Shown piece by piece: positions 36,595 to 45,716 of a stretch of 64,000 nucleotides of DNA (position 1 is its first letter; each line of letters starts with the position of its first letter). Below the pieces are notes generated by a model. The model had not been told where the DNA came from, did no database searches, and saw only the letters and a program-made list of their open reading frames with translations. Origin of the DNA: Streptomyces sp. V4I2 (lineage in GTDB: Bacteria; Actinomycetota; Actinomycetes; Streptomycetales; Streptomycetaceae); NCBI RefSeq assembly GCF_030817655.1, contig NZ_JAUSZM010000003.1, positions 248,001-312,000 of the forward strand. Direction: 5' to 3'. A program made the translations under genes and the position numbers.

Positions 36595-36957
36595 ATGACC
36601 ATTTCCACGAAGTTGGCAGCCGCGACCGGAGCCGCGCTGACGGCGGGCCTGCTTATGGCCGCGCCGGCTTCCGCTGGATCGACGGGGACGACCGCAGCAT
36701 GCCCGGCAACTCTCTCCCCCGAGACCGACGGCGGCGCGGCCTCGTGGTCGATCGAGTGCGTGGGGAGCAAGGTCTACATCGACGGCTGGGTAAGGGACAC
36801 GGATGCTGACGGAAAGTGCGCCTGGATCAAGGCCTTCGCCAGTTTCACGGACGGCAGCAGCCGCAAGGATGCCAAGGCGTGCCCGAAGAACACCACCACG
36901 AGGTTCAACTGGGTAGCCAACGGCACCGAGATCAGGGCGTACCTCTACGTGGCATAG
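36595..36957 (+). CDS. Small secreted protein, 120 aa
   Basis: ATG 36595 after ACGGAGGAAAC. Clear Sec signal peptide (MTISTKLAAATGAALTAGLL, then MAAPASA with cleavage after ASA). The mature part of about 92 residues is beta-rich with four Cys that could form two disulfides and ends TEIRAYLYVA. It is divergent from the two-component system. Family not recognised; a small carbohydrate- or wall-binding role is possible. Confidence 0.75.
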   Translation: MTISTKLAAATGAALTAGLLMAAPASAGSTGTTAACPATLSPETDGGAASWSIECVGSKVYIDGWVRDTDADGKCAWIKAFASFTDGSSRKDAKACPKNTTTRFNWVANGTEIRAYLYVA

Positions 36958-37046
36958 CGCCGCGGACCGGGGGATTCAGGGACGCAGCACTGCTCGACCT
37001 TGCAGGGGAAGCGGTCCGGCCCCCTCAAGGCCTGAGCTGCACAAAG

Positions 37047-37088
37047 GCCCCGCACTCGTGGATCTATCGGGAGTGCGGGGCTCTTTTC
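37047..37088 (+). terminator. Rho-independent terminator
   Basis: 11-base stem GCCCCGCACTC / GAGTGCGGGGC with a 13-base loop followed by TCTTTT. It lies about 90 bases after the secreted-protein gene. Confidence 0.75.
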
Positions 37089-37184
37089 CGTTCCTGCGTT
37101 GCGGGGTCACTGTGGTGACCCGGGGCCGGTGGCCGGCGAACCTTCCGAGTACGGTCCCAGCATCCGCATGCGAAGGGGACCGCC

Positions 37185-37361
37185 GTGGCCGAGTACCTGA
37201 CCGTTCTGACCACGACTGACGCCCTCGACAAGGCCGAGGCTCTGGCCAGCAGCGCCGTGGAGGCGACGGTGGCGGTCTGCGCACAGATCGGGGGGCCGAT
37301 CACCAGCGTCTACCGGTGGGAGGGCGCGGTACAGACTGACCAGGGGGCGGGTGCTGTATAA
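37185..37361 (+). pseudogene. cutA: CutA1 N-terminal fragment
   Basis: GTG 37185 gives 58 residues matching the CutA1 divalent-ion tolerance family: VAEYLTVLTTTDALDKAEAL, then VAVCAQIGGPITSVYRWEG. The family is about 105-115 residues; here the frame stops after AVQTDQGAGAV, so the second half, including the trimer interface, is lost. The break lies next to the oppositely oriented NIPSNAP-like gene. Confidence 0.75.
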
Positions 37362-37365
37362 CAGG

Positions 37366-37581
37366 TCATCTCAATTGGCTAGGCGGCGGTAGCAGATCGT
37401 GCATGTCTGCTGCGAATTCGGGGCTGTCCATGTAGGCGGTGGTGACCTCGCCGGGGTCGGCGTCGTCGGGGTAAGAGATCAGCGCGATCAGGCGGTGCGC
37501 CTCGGTGGCATGGTCGGTCCAGATGCCGTGCGTGGTGACGCCGAAGGCGCGCAGGCTGGGGATGTGTCGCGGCCAGTGCAC
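37366..37581 (-). CDS. NIPSNAP-family protein, start uncertain
   Basis: The dimeric alpha/beta-barrel sequence HWPRHIPSLRAFGVTTHGIW and RLIALISYPDDADP is typical of NIPSNAP. The nominal GTG at 37581 falls inside the domain; protein-like sequence (QLRIYTLRTAEALHDYAT) continues upstream to about 37632 in the same frame, but no standard start codon follows the GAAAGGA ribosome-like site there. The true start may have mutated. Last gene of the reductase/hydrolase operon. Confidence 0.55.
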   Translation of the reverse strand: MHWPRHIPSLRAFGVTTHGIWTDHATEAHRLIALISYPDDADPGEVTTAYMDSPEFAADMHDLLPPPSQLR

Positions 37582-37686
37582 GGTCGCGTAGTCGTGGAGC
37601 GCTTCGGCCGTGCGCAGGGTGTAGATCCTGAGCTGGTGATCCTTTCGGTCTGGGCGGTGGACTGCGGCATGGGGCGGAGTGCCGGG

Positions 37687-38157
37687 TCAGCTGATGAGGC
37701 TTGCGCCCAGAGCGAGGACGGCCAGGCCCTGCAGGACGGCTCGGGGGACGATGATGCGGTCCCAGTCCCGCTGCAGGCTGCGGGCGTTGGCAGGGGTTTC
37801 GTGGGCGTCGGCGGCCGCGGTGAGTTGGCGGTTGATGGGTGCGCTGGTGCGCAGGTAGAGCAGCACCCAGACCACCAGCAGCAGGAAGGCCGCTGCTGCG
37901 GTCACCGATCCAGCGGGTCGGCCGGCCACCGCGGCGAGCACGGACGCGGCGGCGGCTGCGACGACGCCGAGGATTCCGGGGACTGGCATGCGCCGGTCGG
38001 CGAAGCGGTGCACGTTGCCCATGACCGCGGTAAGAGAAGTGTCATCGACGCGCTCGAGCGCGTCGCGCTGAACCAGCGCGCAGAACACGTCGGTGCCGTA
38101 GACGATCCCCGTGCTCAGGATCGCCAGCAACGCGGCGAGTTGCGAGAGAAGTGTCAT
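37687..38157 (-). CDS. DUF1772-like integral membrane protein
   Basis: 156 residues, four membrane helices (LLSQLAALLAILSTGIVYG, GILGVVAAAAASVLAAVAG, AAAFLLLVVWVLLYL, PRAVLQGLAVLALGASL). The TSAPINR and RDWDR motifs match DUF1772/anthrone-oxygenase-like proteins. ATGA overlap with the SnoaL gene shows one operon. Confidence 0.75.
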   Translation of the reverse strand: MTLLSQLAALLAILSTGIVYGTDVFCALVQRDALERVDDTSLTAVMGNVHRFADRRMPVPGILGVVAAAAASVLAAVAGRPAGSVTAAAAFLLLVVWVLLYLRTSAPINRQLTAAADAHETPANARSLQRDWDRIIVPRAVLQGLAVLALGASLIS

Positions 38158-38582
38158 GCCTTCGCCTCCGGGCCGTCGAGCGGCGGCAGGACGCCGATCT
38201 GCTGGAACATCTGCATCAGGTTCAGCTCGTCCCAGTGCTCGACGAACATGCCGTCATCGACGCGCCAGATGTCGATGCTGCGCATCTCGACGCGTTGGCC
38301 GCTGGCAGGGATGCCCAGCAGGTCCCCGGTGTGGGTGCCGCGGTAGACGAAGCGGCCGACGACGCGGTCACCGGAGACGATCAGGTCTTCCATCGTGACT
38401 TTCACGTCGGGCAGGCCGGTGAAGAACGCGGCCCAGAACTGGCGGTTGGCCTCGCGTCCGTCGGCGACGAAGTTGTTATGGTTGATGTAGTCCCTGGCGA
38501 CGAATCGGTCCACCAGGTCCGGGTTGTGGGTGTTGGTCATCTCGACGAAGAGCTCAGCAAGCTGGGGTCCGGAGGTGGTCAC
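38154..38582 (-). CDS. SnoaL-like ester cyclase/isomerase-fold protein
   Basis: 142 residues with the NTF2-like SnoaL fold: NTHNPDLVDRFVARDYINHN, the FFTGLPDVKVTMEDLI strand and the HTGDLLGIPASGQRVEM loop. Family members cyclise or isomerise polyketide-like or ester substrates, though many are uncharacterised. It overlaps the gene before it and the one after it by four bases. Confidence 0.8.
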   Translation of the reverse strand: MTTSGPQLAELFVEMTNTHNPDLVDRFVARDYINHNNFVADGREANRQFWAAFFTGLPDVKVTMEDLIVSGDRVVGRFVYRGTHTGDLLGIPASGQRVEMRSIDIWRVDDGMFVEHWDELNLMQMFQQIGVLPPLDGPEAKA

Positions 38583-39673
38583 GCGGTCTCCTCATGGTGG
38601 TTGGCACCGCTGGCGGCCGCCGCGGCGAGGGTGGGGTAATCGGTGTAACCGCGGTGGTCGCCGCCGTAGAACGTGGCCGGGTCGGCCTGGTTCAGCGGTG
38701 CGCCCGAGCGGAGGCGGGCCGGGAGGTCGGGGTTGGCCAGTGCCGTCGTGCCGACCGTGATGACGTCCGCCAGGCCGGCGTCGAGGTCGGCGACGCGCGT
38801 GTCGATGTCGGCGCCCGCACGGTTGAGGAACAGGGCCATCGGCCACTGCTGCCGCAGTTGCCGCAGCAACTCCTCGTCGCCGCCGTGGATCAGGTGGAGG
38901 TAGGCGAGGCTCAGCGGTGCCAGGGCCGTGACGAGTGCCGGGTACAGGTCTCGGGTATCGTGCTCGGCGATGTCGTTGTAGGGGTTGCCCGGCGAGATGC
39001 GCAGACCGGTGCGTTCGGCGCCGATCTCGTCGGCCACCGCCGAGGCCACCTCGACGGCGAAGCGGATGCGGTCGGCGATCGGGCCGCCGTAGCGGTCGGT
39101 GCGCTGGTTGGTGTTGCCTGCCAGGAACTGGTGGACCAGGTAGCCGTTGGCGCCGTGGATCTCCACCCCGTCGAAGCCTGCGGCGATGGCCGCAGACGCC
39201 GCGTGCCGGAATTCGTCGACCACCCCGGCGACTTCACCGGTGGCCAGCGCCCGCGGGGTGGGCATGTCCTGCAGGCCTGCGGCCGTGAACATCGCGCCTT
39301 GGGGGCGGACGGCCGAGGGGGCGACGGGCTGGCGGTGGTGGGGGGTGTTGTCGGGGTGGGAGATGCGGCCGATGTGCATGAGCTGGACGACGATGCGCCC
39401 GCCGGCAGCGTGCACCGCGCTGGTGACCTCCTGCCAGCCTGCGATGTGCGCCTCGGTGTAGATGCCGGGGGTCAGCAGGTAGCCCTGGCCGTCGGCGGAG
39501 GGCTGGGTGCCCTCGGTGATGATGAGGGCCATCTCCGCGCGCTGACGGTAGTACGCGCGGTTGAGGTCGGTGGGGACGCCGTCCGGTCTGGAGCGGTCAC
39601 GGGTCATCGGCGCCATGGCCAGGCGGTGCGGCAGCTGGAGGGCGCCGACGGTGATGGGGGTCCAGAGGGTCAT
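38579..39673 (-). CDS. Old yellow enzyme-family alkene reductase
   Basis: 364 residues, full TIM barrel. FMN/substrate motifs: RLAMAPMTRDRS at the N-terminus, TEGTQPSADGQGY, the active-site GVEIHGANGYLVHQFL, TDRYGGPIADR, and the phosphate-binding DVITVGTTALANPDLP. It reduces activated C=C bonds (enones, nitro compounds) with NAD(P)H and probably acts with the hydrolase and SnoaL proteins on one substrate. Confidence 0.9.
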   Translation of the reverse strand: MTLWTPITVGALQLPHRLAMAPMTRDRSRPDGVPTDLNRAYYRQRAEMALIITEGTQPSADGQGYLLTPGIYTEAHIAGWQEVTSAVHAAGGRIVVQLMHIGRISHPDNTPHHRQPVAPSAVRPQGAMFTAAGLQDMPTPRALATGEVAGVVDEFRHAASAAIAAGFDGVEIHGANGYLVHQFLAGNTNQRTDRYGGPIADRIRFAVEVASAVADEIGAERTGLRISPGNPYNDIAEHDTRDLYPALVTALAPLSLAYLHLIHGGDEELLRQLRQQWPMALFLNRAGADIDTRVADLDAGLADVITVGTTALANPDLPARLRSGAPLNQADPATFYGGDHRGYTDYPTLAAAAASGANHHEETA

Positions 39674-39713
39674 TGCATTCTTTCCGTGCAGTGGGTGGCT
39701 GGGTGGTGGCGGT

Positions 39714-40664
39714 TCAGATCGACTTCAGGACCCGGATGCGGTCGGCGATGGCACGCCGGGCGACGTCGGAGGTGAAGGCGATGGAGTCGAACTCGTGCGG
39801 GGCGCCGGGGTGCAGGTGGTATTCGACCGGCACGCCGGCGCGGCTGAGTTTGGTCGCGTAGGCGGTGTCCTCGTCGCGGAACAGGTCGGGCTGGCCGACC
39901 TCGATGTAGGCCGGCGGCAGGCCGGTCGCGTCCTCGAGCCGGGCCGGGGCAGCCGTGGCCGGGACGTCGGGCCCGCCAGCAGCCTCGCCGAGCAGGGCCG
40001 GCCATGCGGTGAGGCTGTCGTCGTAGGACCACAACAGATAGGGCGCGATGTGCGGATCGGGAGTGGGGATGCGGTCGTCAAGCATCGGCATGATGAGGAT
40101 CTGGCGGGCAATCGTCGGGCCGCCACGCTCGCGCGCCAGGATCGACACGGCCGCAGCCAGGCCGCCGCCGGCGCTGTCGCCCATCACACCGATCCGGTCG
40201 GAGTCGACGCCGAGATCGGATGCGTGCTCGTGCAGCCAGCGCAGCGCCGCATAGGCGTCTTCGAGCGGGGTCGGGAAGGGATGCTCGGGGGCACGGCGGT
40301 ACTCGACCGACAGCATCGGCACGCCGCTGGCGGACACGTAGCGGGCGACCGGCCCGTCGAACAGGTCGATGTGGCCAAAGATGTACCCGCCGCCGTGGAA
40401 GAACACCACCGCCGGACCCGGTGTGGCGCCGTCCTTGGCGTACCAGCGCATCGTGATCTGTGCGCCGTCGTCGGCGATCGCGAAGTGCTCGCTGGTCTTG
40501 ACGTCGGTCGGGATCGGCTGGGCGGTTCCCGCGGCGCCGATGATCGGCTCCCAGAGCGCGCGCTGCGCCGCGACGTCACCCACAGCTGGTGGCGTGGCGT
40601 CGGCCATTGCACCGGCCATCGGGGCCAGCGCTTCGGCGATTTCCGGATCCAGGCTGAGGGCCAT
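39714..40664 (-). CDS. HSL-family alpha/beta hydrolase
   Basis: 316 residues. Oxyanion HGGG motif (VVFFHGGGYIFGH), nucleophile elbow GVMGDSAGGGLAAA (Ser), catalytic Asp region GQPDLFRDED and His in HPGAPHEFDS. Start ATG 40664 with GGAAGG upstream. Esterase or lactonase within the reductase operon. Confidence 0.88.
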   Translation of the reverse strand: MALSLDPEIAEALAPMAGAMADATPPAVGDVAAQRALWEPIIGAAGTAQPIPTDVKTSEHFAIADDGAQITMRWYAKDGATPGPAVVFFHGGGYIFGHIDLFDGPVARYVSASGVPMLSVEYRRAPEHPFPTPLEDAYAALRWLHEHASDLGVDSDRIGVMGDSAGGGLAAAVSILARERGGPTIARQILIMPMLDDRIPTPDPHIAPYLLWSYDDSLTAWPALLGEAAGGPDVPATAAPARLEDATGLPPAYIEVGQPDLFRDEDTAYATKLSRAGVPVEYHLHPGAPHEFDSIAFTSDVARRAIADRIRVLKSI

Positions 40665-40689
40665 GACTGTTGCCTTCCGGAGTCGGGGG

Positions 40690-41343
40690 TCAGGCGGTGG
40701 GCGGGACGACGATGGCCTTGCCGTGCACCGCGCCTGCGGCGGCGCGGGCGTGCAGCGTCGGCAATTCGGCCAGCGGCACCCGCTCGGCGACGGCGACGTG
40801 CAGTTCCCCGCGGTCGACCAGCGCCACCAACTGCGCCAGCTGCTCGGCGTCACTGCGGACGAACAGGTCAATGCCGCGCACACCGTGCTCCTCGTCGGAA
40901 GGGGCGGGCATCCACACCGTGGTGTTCACCAGCACTCCACCGGAACGGATCAGCCCAGGGAGTGCGGCCAACTGCGCCGGGTCGATCGGCGCGACGTTGA
41001 GTACGACGTCGACCGGTTCGGTCACCGCCGCGGTCACCTCGGTGGCGGTGTGGTCGACGACCTCGTCGGCACCCGCCGTCCTGACCTGCTTGCTGCTGCG
41101 CGGGCTGGCCGTGGCGATCACGTGGGCACCGGTGTTCTTGGCCAGCTGCACCGCGTAGCCGCCGACCGCGCCCCCGGCGCCGTTGATCAGCACGCGCTGC
41201 CCGGCGGTCAGCTTGCCGTGGTCGAACAGCGCCTGGTACGCGGTCAGTCCCACCAGCGGCAGCGCGGCCGCATCAGCCAGCGGGATGCCCTTCGGTGCCG
41301 CCGCGAGGATCTCGGCCGGGGCGAGGACGTACTGAGCCTGCGC
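40690..41343 (-). pseudogene. Quinone-oxidoreductase-type MDR, 5' truncated
   Basis: About 218 residues of a zinc-independent MDR: YVLAPAEILAAAPKGIPLAD, then the NADPH-binding LINGAGGAVGGYAVQLAK and the C-terminal PLAELPTLHARAAAGAVHG. The N-terminal GroES-like third is missing. Upstream of 41343 the frame reads NIPRWAERESAVLAAQ and then a stop, foreign sequence from a junction. It would have headed the operon. Confidence 0.8.
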
Positions 41344-41562
41344 CGCTAGTACAGCGCTTTCGCGCTCAGCCCAGCGGGGAATATTGATGGTCGATGGGCG
41401 CTACCGTGTTGCGACGCTACCAACGGGCCGACTGCCCCTCTGCGTCCTGGTGTTCGCCGCGGTGTACTCGCTTGTAGCGGGACTGTCCTATCTGGTCAGA
41501 CAGTGCATTGCCCTCGTTCCGGTACCGTTTGAGGTGGACGACCACCCCAGCGTGGTGGTGGG

Positions 41563-42432
41563 TCAGGCGACGAAGCGCTTAAACCAGTCGAGCATCGGCT
41601 GCGGGTTCTCGGGCAGGTAATTGTAGCCGTCGAAACGCCGGTTCGTGCCCTCGACCCAGATGAGATCCTTCCGGTCGGTCGGCATGGCGTCAAAGATCGC
41701 CTGCACGTCATCGGGCGTGGTCAGCGTGTCGTCGCGGACCTGCAGCAGCAGCGTCGGAATGTCCACTGCCATGGCGTATTGCGGCATGTCCATGTCTTTC
41801 AGTTCCATGCTGGTTGCGCGGCGCAGGGCGTCCGCGACCTCCGGCAGCGCGTCTGGCATGCCCATGTGGCCGAGAATTGTGCGGTAGAAGGCGCTCAGCG
41901 AGATCGGTTGCGGCGCGACGATCGCCCGGACATCCTCGAACTCTTCAGGGTGCTTGGACATGCCGACCATCGTCGCGTTCATGCCGCAGCAGCGGCTGAG
42001 CAGGCCGATCTTCATGTTCTTGAGGTCGGGCTGCGAGCGGACGTAGCGCAGCGAGCCGATCACATCGCGATACTCGCGAATGCCGTTGCCGATCGCGCCG
42101 CCGCTGCCGACCGCGCTCTGGCCGAAATTACGCAGGTCGTAGGCCAGGATGTTGTAGCCGGCTTCGTGCAGGTGCTTGTAGTCCGGCATGAAGTTGACTT
42201 CGATGTTGTTGCCGCTCGCCTCCCAGGCGTCGCTGTAGGGCTTGAGGTGCCCGGGGAAGCCGTAGCGGTTTGCCCAGATGGGGTGGTTGGCGATAATCAG
42301 ACGATCGCTGTCGGCCGGTATGAACCAGCCCTCGATCGTCACGCCGTCCATCGCGGGGAAGAAGACATCGGAGAAGGCGATGCCGTCGTCCGCCGGCGAG
42401 CGGAGGATCGGCGAGCGCGCTGGGTTCGCCAT
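41563..42432 (-). CDS. Alpha/beta hydrolase with Cys in the nucleophile position
   Basis: 289 residues. Fold elements: DGVTIEGWFIPADSDRLII, AYDLRNFGQS, and the elbow IGLLSRCCGMNATM, where the usual G-x-S-x-G is replaced by a Ser-Arg-Cys-Cys-Gly sequence. The C-terminus has the acid/His region (VRDDTLTTPDD). Coding-like sequence (LPTRAELVAGLVSA) continues about 20 codons upstream of the ATG at 42432 without a start codon, so the native N-terminus may be altered. Separate from the operon downstream. Confidence 0.75.
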   Translation of the reverse strand: MANPARSPILRSPADDGIAFSDVFFPAMDGVTIEGWFIPADSDRLIIANHPIWANRYGFPGHLKPYSDAWEASGNNIEVNFMPDYKHLHEAGYNILAYDLRNFGQSAVGSGGAIGNGIREYRDVIGSLRYVRSQPDLKNMKIGLLSRCCGMNATMVGMSKHPEEFEDVRAIVAPQPISLSAFYRTILGHMGMPDALPEVADALRRATSMELKDMDMPQYAMAVDIPTLLLQVRDDTLTTPDDVQAIFDAMPTDRKDLIWVEGTNRRFDGYNYLPENPQPMLDWFKRFVA

Positions 42433-42855
42433 GGCAGAGACCAGACCGGCGACCAGCTCGGCGCGAGTCGGGAGAGTTGCTTCAGTGTCCGTAACTTGGG
42501 TTCATGTGCTGTCCCTAAGAATGTGAGGCGGTCCGGGAGGACCGGGTGTGGCTGCTGTGGTATGGCCGTTGATGGCTCGAAAGAAATGGCCGCCCGGTCC
42601 TCCGGGACGATCCGGCCACTGATTGAAAACTGCGGTCATCGCTGGTTAGGGACCTGTCGGCGGAGTGCCCTTCGGACCACGGCATGTGGATCACGAGGGA
42701 TACGGAGCGACGAACTTGAGTACGCGGCAGGCACGGGCGGAAGATCGTCAACGGTCGGGACGTAGCCAAGAGTAGGAACGAGTGTGCATAGAAAGCGTGT
42801 ACGTTTGCGACACCAGATGGGATCCAGGCGACGTCTTCATCGGCGCGGAGGGCGG
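42433..42855. other. Intergenic stretch with inverted repeat
   Basis: About 420 bases between the divergent hydrolase and AraC genes. An imperfect inverted repeat has arms near 42530-42547 (GGTCCGGGAGGACCGGG) and 42594-42610, and each arm is itself partly palindromic. Neither IS ends nor a gene are identified; AraC binding sites could lie here. Confidence 0.35.
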
Positions 42856-43839
42856 ATGAGCAGGAGACTTCATTTACTCGGACCGAGCGGCAAGGTGGGC
42901 ACGTTCACCGCCGACGCCGACTCCACAGGCACCGGTCGGCGTACGTGGGAGTCGTTCGTCGACACCTGGAACGCCCGTATGGGAGACCTGTACCCCCTGC
43001 CGGAGTTCAGCTCCTCCACGCTCGACGGCTTCCAGGGAGTCATGCGCTCGGTGACCCTGCAGGACACCGCCGTCAACGAACTCTGGGGCTCCTCGTCCCT
43101 GCGCACCCAGACAGTCGGTACGCACGAACACGACCACATCAGGCTGTACGTAGTGCTCCGAGGTGCGATGACCCTGCGGGACCCGCACGACCAGGGCGGT
43201 GACGCCCACGTCTCGACCGGCACCTACTTCATGCACCACGTCGTGACGGAGAACCACTTCCACACGACGCCCGAGATCGGCAACCGCATCTTCATCTTCC
43301 CCGGTGACGACCTGCGGTCTCTGGTCTCCGGGAAACCACGCGCCGGGCAGGCCACCTCGCCCGCGGCGCAGGTCCTCATGGCACACACCACCATGATCCA
43401 GCGGACCGTGAGTGACCTCGGCCCGGCGGCCGCGCACGCTTCCCGCAACGCCCTGCTAGAACTCGCCAAAGGGTTGATCCTCGACCACTTCGACGACCGC
43501 GAGCCCACTTTCACCCCGGCACTGGCGCAAGCGGCCAAGGACCTGGCCGATGCCCGGCTCACCGACGCGGAGCTGTCGCCGGCCACGGTCGCCGCACACC
43601 TCCACGTCTCCGTCCGCACCCTTCAGCGGGCCTTCGCGAGTCTGGACGAGTCGTTCAGCGCCTACATCCGCCGCCGACGCCTGGAGAAAGCGGCCCAGGC
43701 ACTCACCGCCCCCGGATCACGCCTCACCGTCTCCGAGGCCGCCGCACGCTGGCACTTCACCGACAGCAGCCACTTCATCCGCGCATTCAAGAAGCAGTAT
43801 CAAGCGACACCGGCGCAGTTCGCACGCCGACCGGCCTGA
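42856..43839 (+). CDS. AraC-family transcription regulator (cupin plus HTH)
   Basis: 327 residues. N-terminal AraC_binding_2-like cupin (THEHDHIRLYVVLRGAMTL, GTYFMHHVV). C-terminal double HTH: ATVAAHLHVSVRTLQRAFASL and VSEAAARWHFTDSSHFIRAFKKQYQATPAQF. ATG 42856 with GGAGG at short spacing. Divergent from the hydrolase at 41563, which is its likeliest target. Confidence 0.88.
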   Translation: MSRRLHLLGPSGKVGTFTADADSTGTGRRTWESFVDTWNARMGDLYPLPEFSSSTLDGFQGVMRSVTLQDTAVNELWGSSSLRTQTVGTHEHDHIRLYVVLRGAMTLRDPHDQGGDAHVSTGTYFMHHVVTENHFHTTPEIGNRIFIFPGDDLRSLVSGKPRAGQATSPAAQVLMAHTTMIQRTVSDLGPAAAHASRNALLELAKGLILDHFDDREPTFTPALAQAAKDLADARLTDAELSPATVAAHLHVSVRTLQRAFASLDESFSAYIRRRRLEKAAQALTAPGSRLTVSEAAARWHFTDSSHFIRAFKKQYQATPAQFARRPA

Positions 43840-43842
43840 CGC

Positions 43843-43952
43843 CCAGCAACGGTGGCGGGCCGTGAACGCACCCCACCTCGTCGCCCTGGTCCGTGCCGGA
43901 GCCCGCTTCGAGCGTGGCCACCTCGTCGAACGCTCCGAGAGCCACGCGGCCT
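43843..43952 (+). pseudogene. IS256-family transposase C-terminal remnant
   Basis: Encodes QQRWRAVNAPHLVALVRAG and FERGHLVERSESHAA, nearly the same as the last 30 residues of the intact IS256 transposase at 14 kb. It abuts the AraC stop codon, so the AraC gene's 3' end was reached by a deletion or insertion event. Confidence 0.75.
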
Positions 43953-44117
43953 GGACGATCACAATTGATCCACGGGTCATGACTCCTGCCCCCTCAGCCC
44001 GGCAGCAGGCTGGCGCGTCGGGCCGATTAGTTTTGCCGGTTGGCTGAAGTCTCCCTTGTGACAAGCCCCCCCGTCGGCGGATCAGGAAACGCCGGATCCC
44101 GGTGTCATGGAGGAGAG

Positions 44118-44605
44118 ATGGAGTACAGGATGAACAATCCGATTCGGCTGTACATGTCGATGTCGCTCGACGGCTACATCGCCGGCCCGGACGATCGGCC
44201 AGGGCAGGAGCTCGGACGCGACGGTGGACGGCTCTTCAACTGGCTCGACGACCGGGAGTCCGACGGTCCGAGCGGCCAGGTCTACCGCGAAACGCTGGCG
44301 ACCGGCGCGGTGATCTCCGGCCGTCGGACCTTCGAACTCGCCGGGCGCTGACAGGGCGACCATCACGACGGCGTGCCGATCTTCGTCCTCACCCACCAGG
44401 TGGATGACGGGGACGTGCCACCCGGCCACGCGCGTTTCGTCACCAATGTCGAGGACTGTGCCCGTCAGGCTCACGCAGCCGCAGGGGACCGGCCGGTCAT
44501 GGTCCACGGGGCGGGGGCGGCCCAAGCACTTCTCCGAGCCGGGCAGCTGGACGAGATGGAGATCCATCTGGTTCCGGTCCTCCTCGGGGACGGTCACCGC
44601 ATTTC
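44118..44605 (+). pseudogene. RibD/dihydrofolate-reductase-like protein, broken
   Basis: Starts MEYRMNNPIRLYMSMSLDGYIAGP, the opening of the RibD C-terminal/DHFR-like family. An in-frame TGA (44349-44351) replaces the Trp expected in AGR-W-QGDHHDG; downstream the frame continues PIFVLTHQ, VMVHGAGAAQALLRAGQLDE and EIHLVPVLLGDG. After about 44605 the sequence changes to a different gene fragment (YQVAVFTITALISLRL, a membrane helix). One nonsense mutation plus a 3' truncation. Confidence 0.8.
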
Positions 44606-44819
44606 GGCACGCCATGCTCTACCAGGTCGCCGTCTTCACGATCACTGCGCTGATCAGCCTCCGGCTCCGCGACCGACCTGGCACCGTACCCGTGCACGGC
44701 CATCGCAGTCACAGCGCAAGGGCACGCAGGTAACGGCGCGCAGCTGAACTCCGGTGATGGCGTCGTTGCGCCTCTTCGGGAACTCACGTGGTGATCTCGG
44801 TGATTCCTAATGCGGTTTG

Positions 44820-45715
44820 TCAAGCCGCGAGTGTGCTTGGTGGCGCGGGTTCGTAGGTCCGTCCCTCGCGGAGGAGGGCCCAGAGGACGTTGACGCGGCG
44901 GCGGGCCAGGGCGAGGACGGCCTGGATGTGGCGTTTGCCTTCGGCTCGCTTGCGTTCGTAAAACCGGCGGGAGTCCTCACAGCTTCGGATGCTGAACAAC
45001 GCGGAGATGTAAGACGCGTTGGAGTCGGCGGTTGTAGCGTCGCGGGCGGCGGAGGTTGCCGCTGATCTTGCCAGAGCCGCGGGGCACGGGAGCAACGCCG
45101 TCGAAGCCGGCGAGGCGGTCAGGAGTGCCGAAGAGACTCATGTCGCCGCCGGCCGCGGCCAGGAACTCGGCGCCTAGGATCACGCCCAGGCCCGGCATGC
45201 TGGTGATCACTTCGAAGTCCCGATGTTCGCGAAACCGGGCCTCGATCGCCTTGTCGAGTTCGGCGACCTGCTGGTTGAGAGCCATCACTTCCCGCGCGAG
45301 CGTGTACACCATCTGGGAGGTCAGTTTCTCGCGGGGCAGGCTGCTGTACTGGCGCCCGGCGGCCTCCCACGCTGCCTCGGCGATCCGGTCGGAGCGGAGG
45401 ACCTTGCGGTTGCGCAGCCAGGTCTCGAGCCGCTTCTTGCCTGTCCGGCGGATGGCGGCCGGGGTCTGGTAGCCGGTCAGCAGCGTGAGCGGGCCGGTGT
45501 TGGTCAAGTCCAGGGCCCGCTCCAGGCCGGGGAAGGTATCGGTGAGTTGGGCGCGGAGCCGGTTGACGGTGCGGGTGCGGGCGGCGACCAGGTCCATGCG
45601 ACGGCCGGTGAGAATCCTGAGGTCGGTGACGGTCTCGTCGCCGGGGCGTAAGAAGCCGTTGTCTTTCCGGAGTTGAAGACTGCGTTTCCGCTGGTCGGGC
45701 ATAGGGCCGACGATT
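44820..45715 (-). pseudogene. IS110-family transposase 3' remnant
   Basis: Retains the middle and C-terminal parts: TVTDLRILTGRRMDLVAARTR, ITSMPGLGVILGAEFLAAAGG and AGFDGVAPVPRGSGKISG. A frameshift near 45005 moves the last part (FYERKRAEGKRHIQAVLAL) to another frame. The N-terminal DEDD residues are absent; the 5' side is joined to an IS5 gene. Confidence 0.82.
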
Positions 45716-45716
45716 G

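Noticed and set aside
35361..36809. 482-codon plus-strand open frame
   Set aside because: Antisense of the histidine kinase gene; His/Gln/Arg-rich without motifs.
41384..41620. 78-codon plus-strand ORF with a hydrophobic stretch
   Set aside because: Spans a deletion junction and the antisense end of a hydrolase gene; no ribosome site and no conserved-looking sequence.
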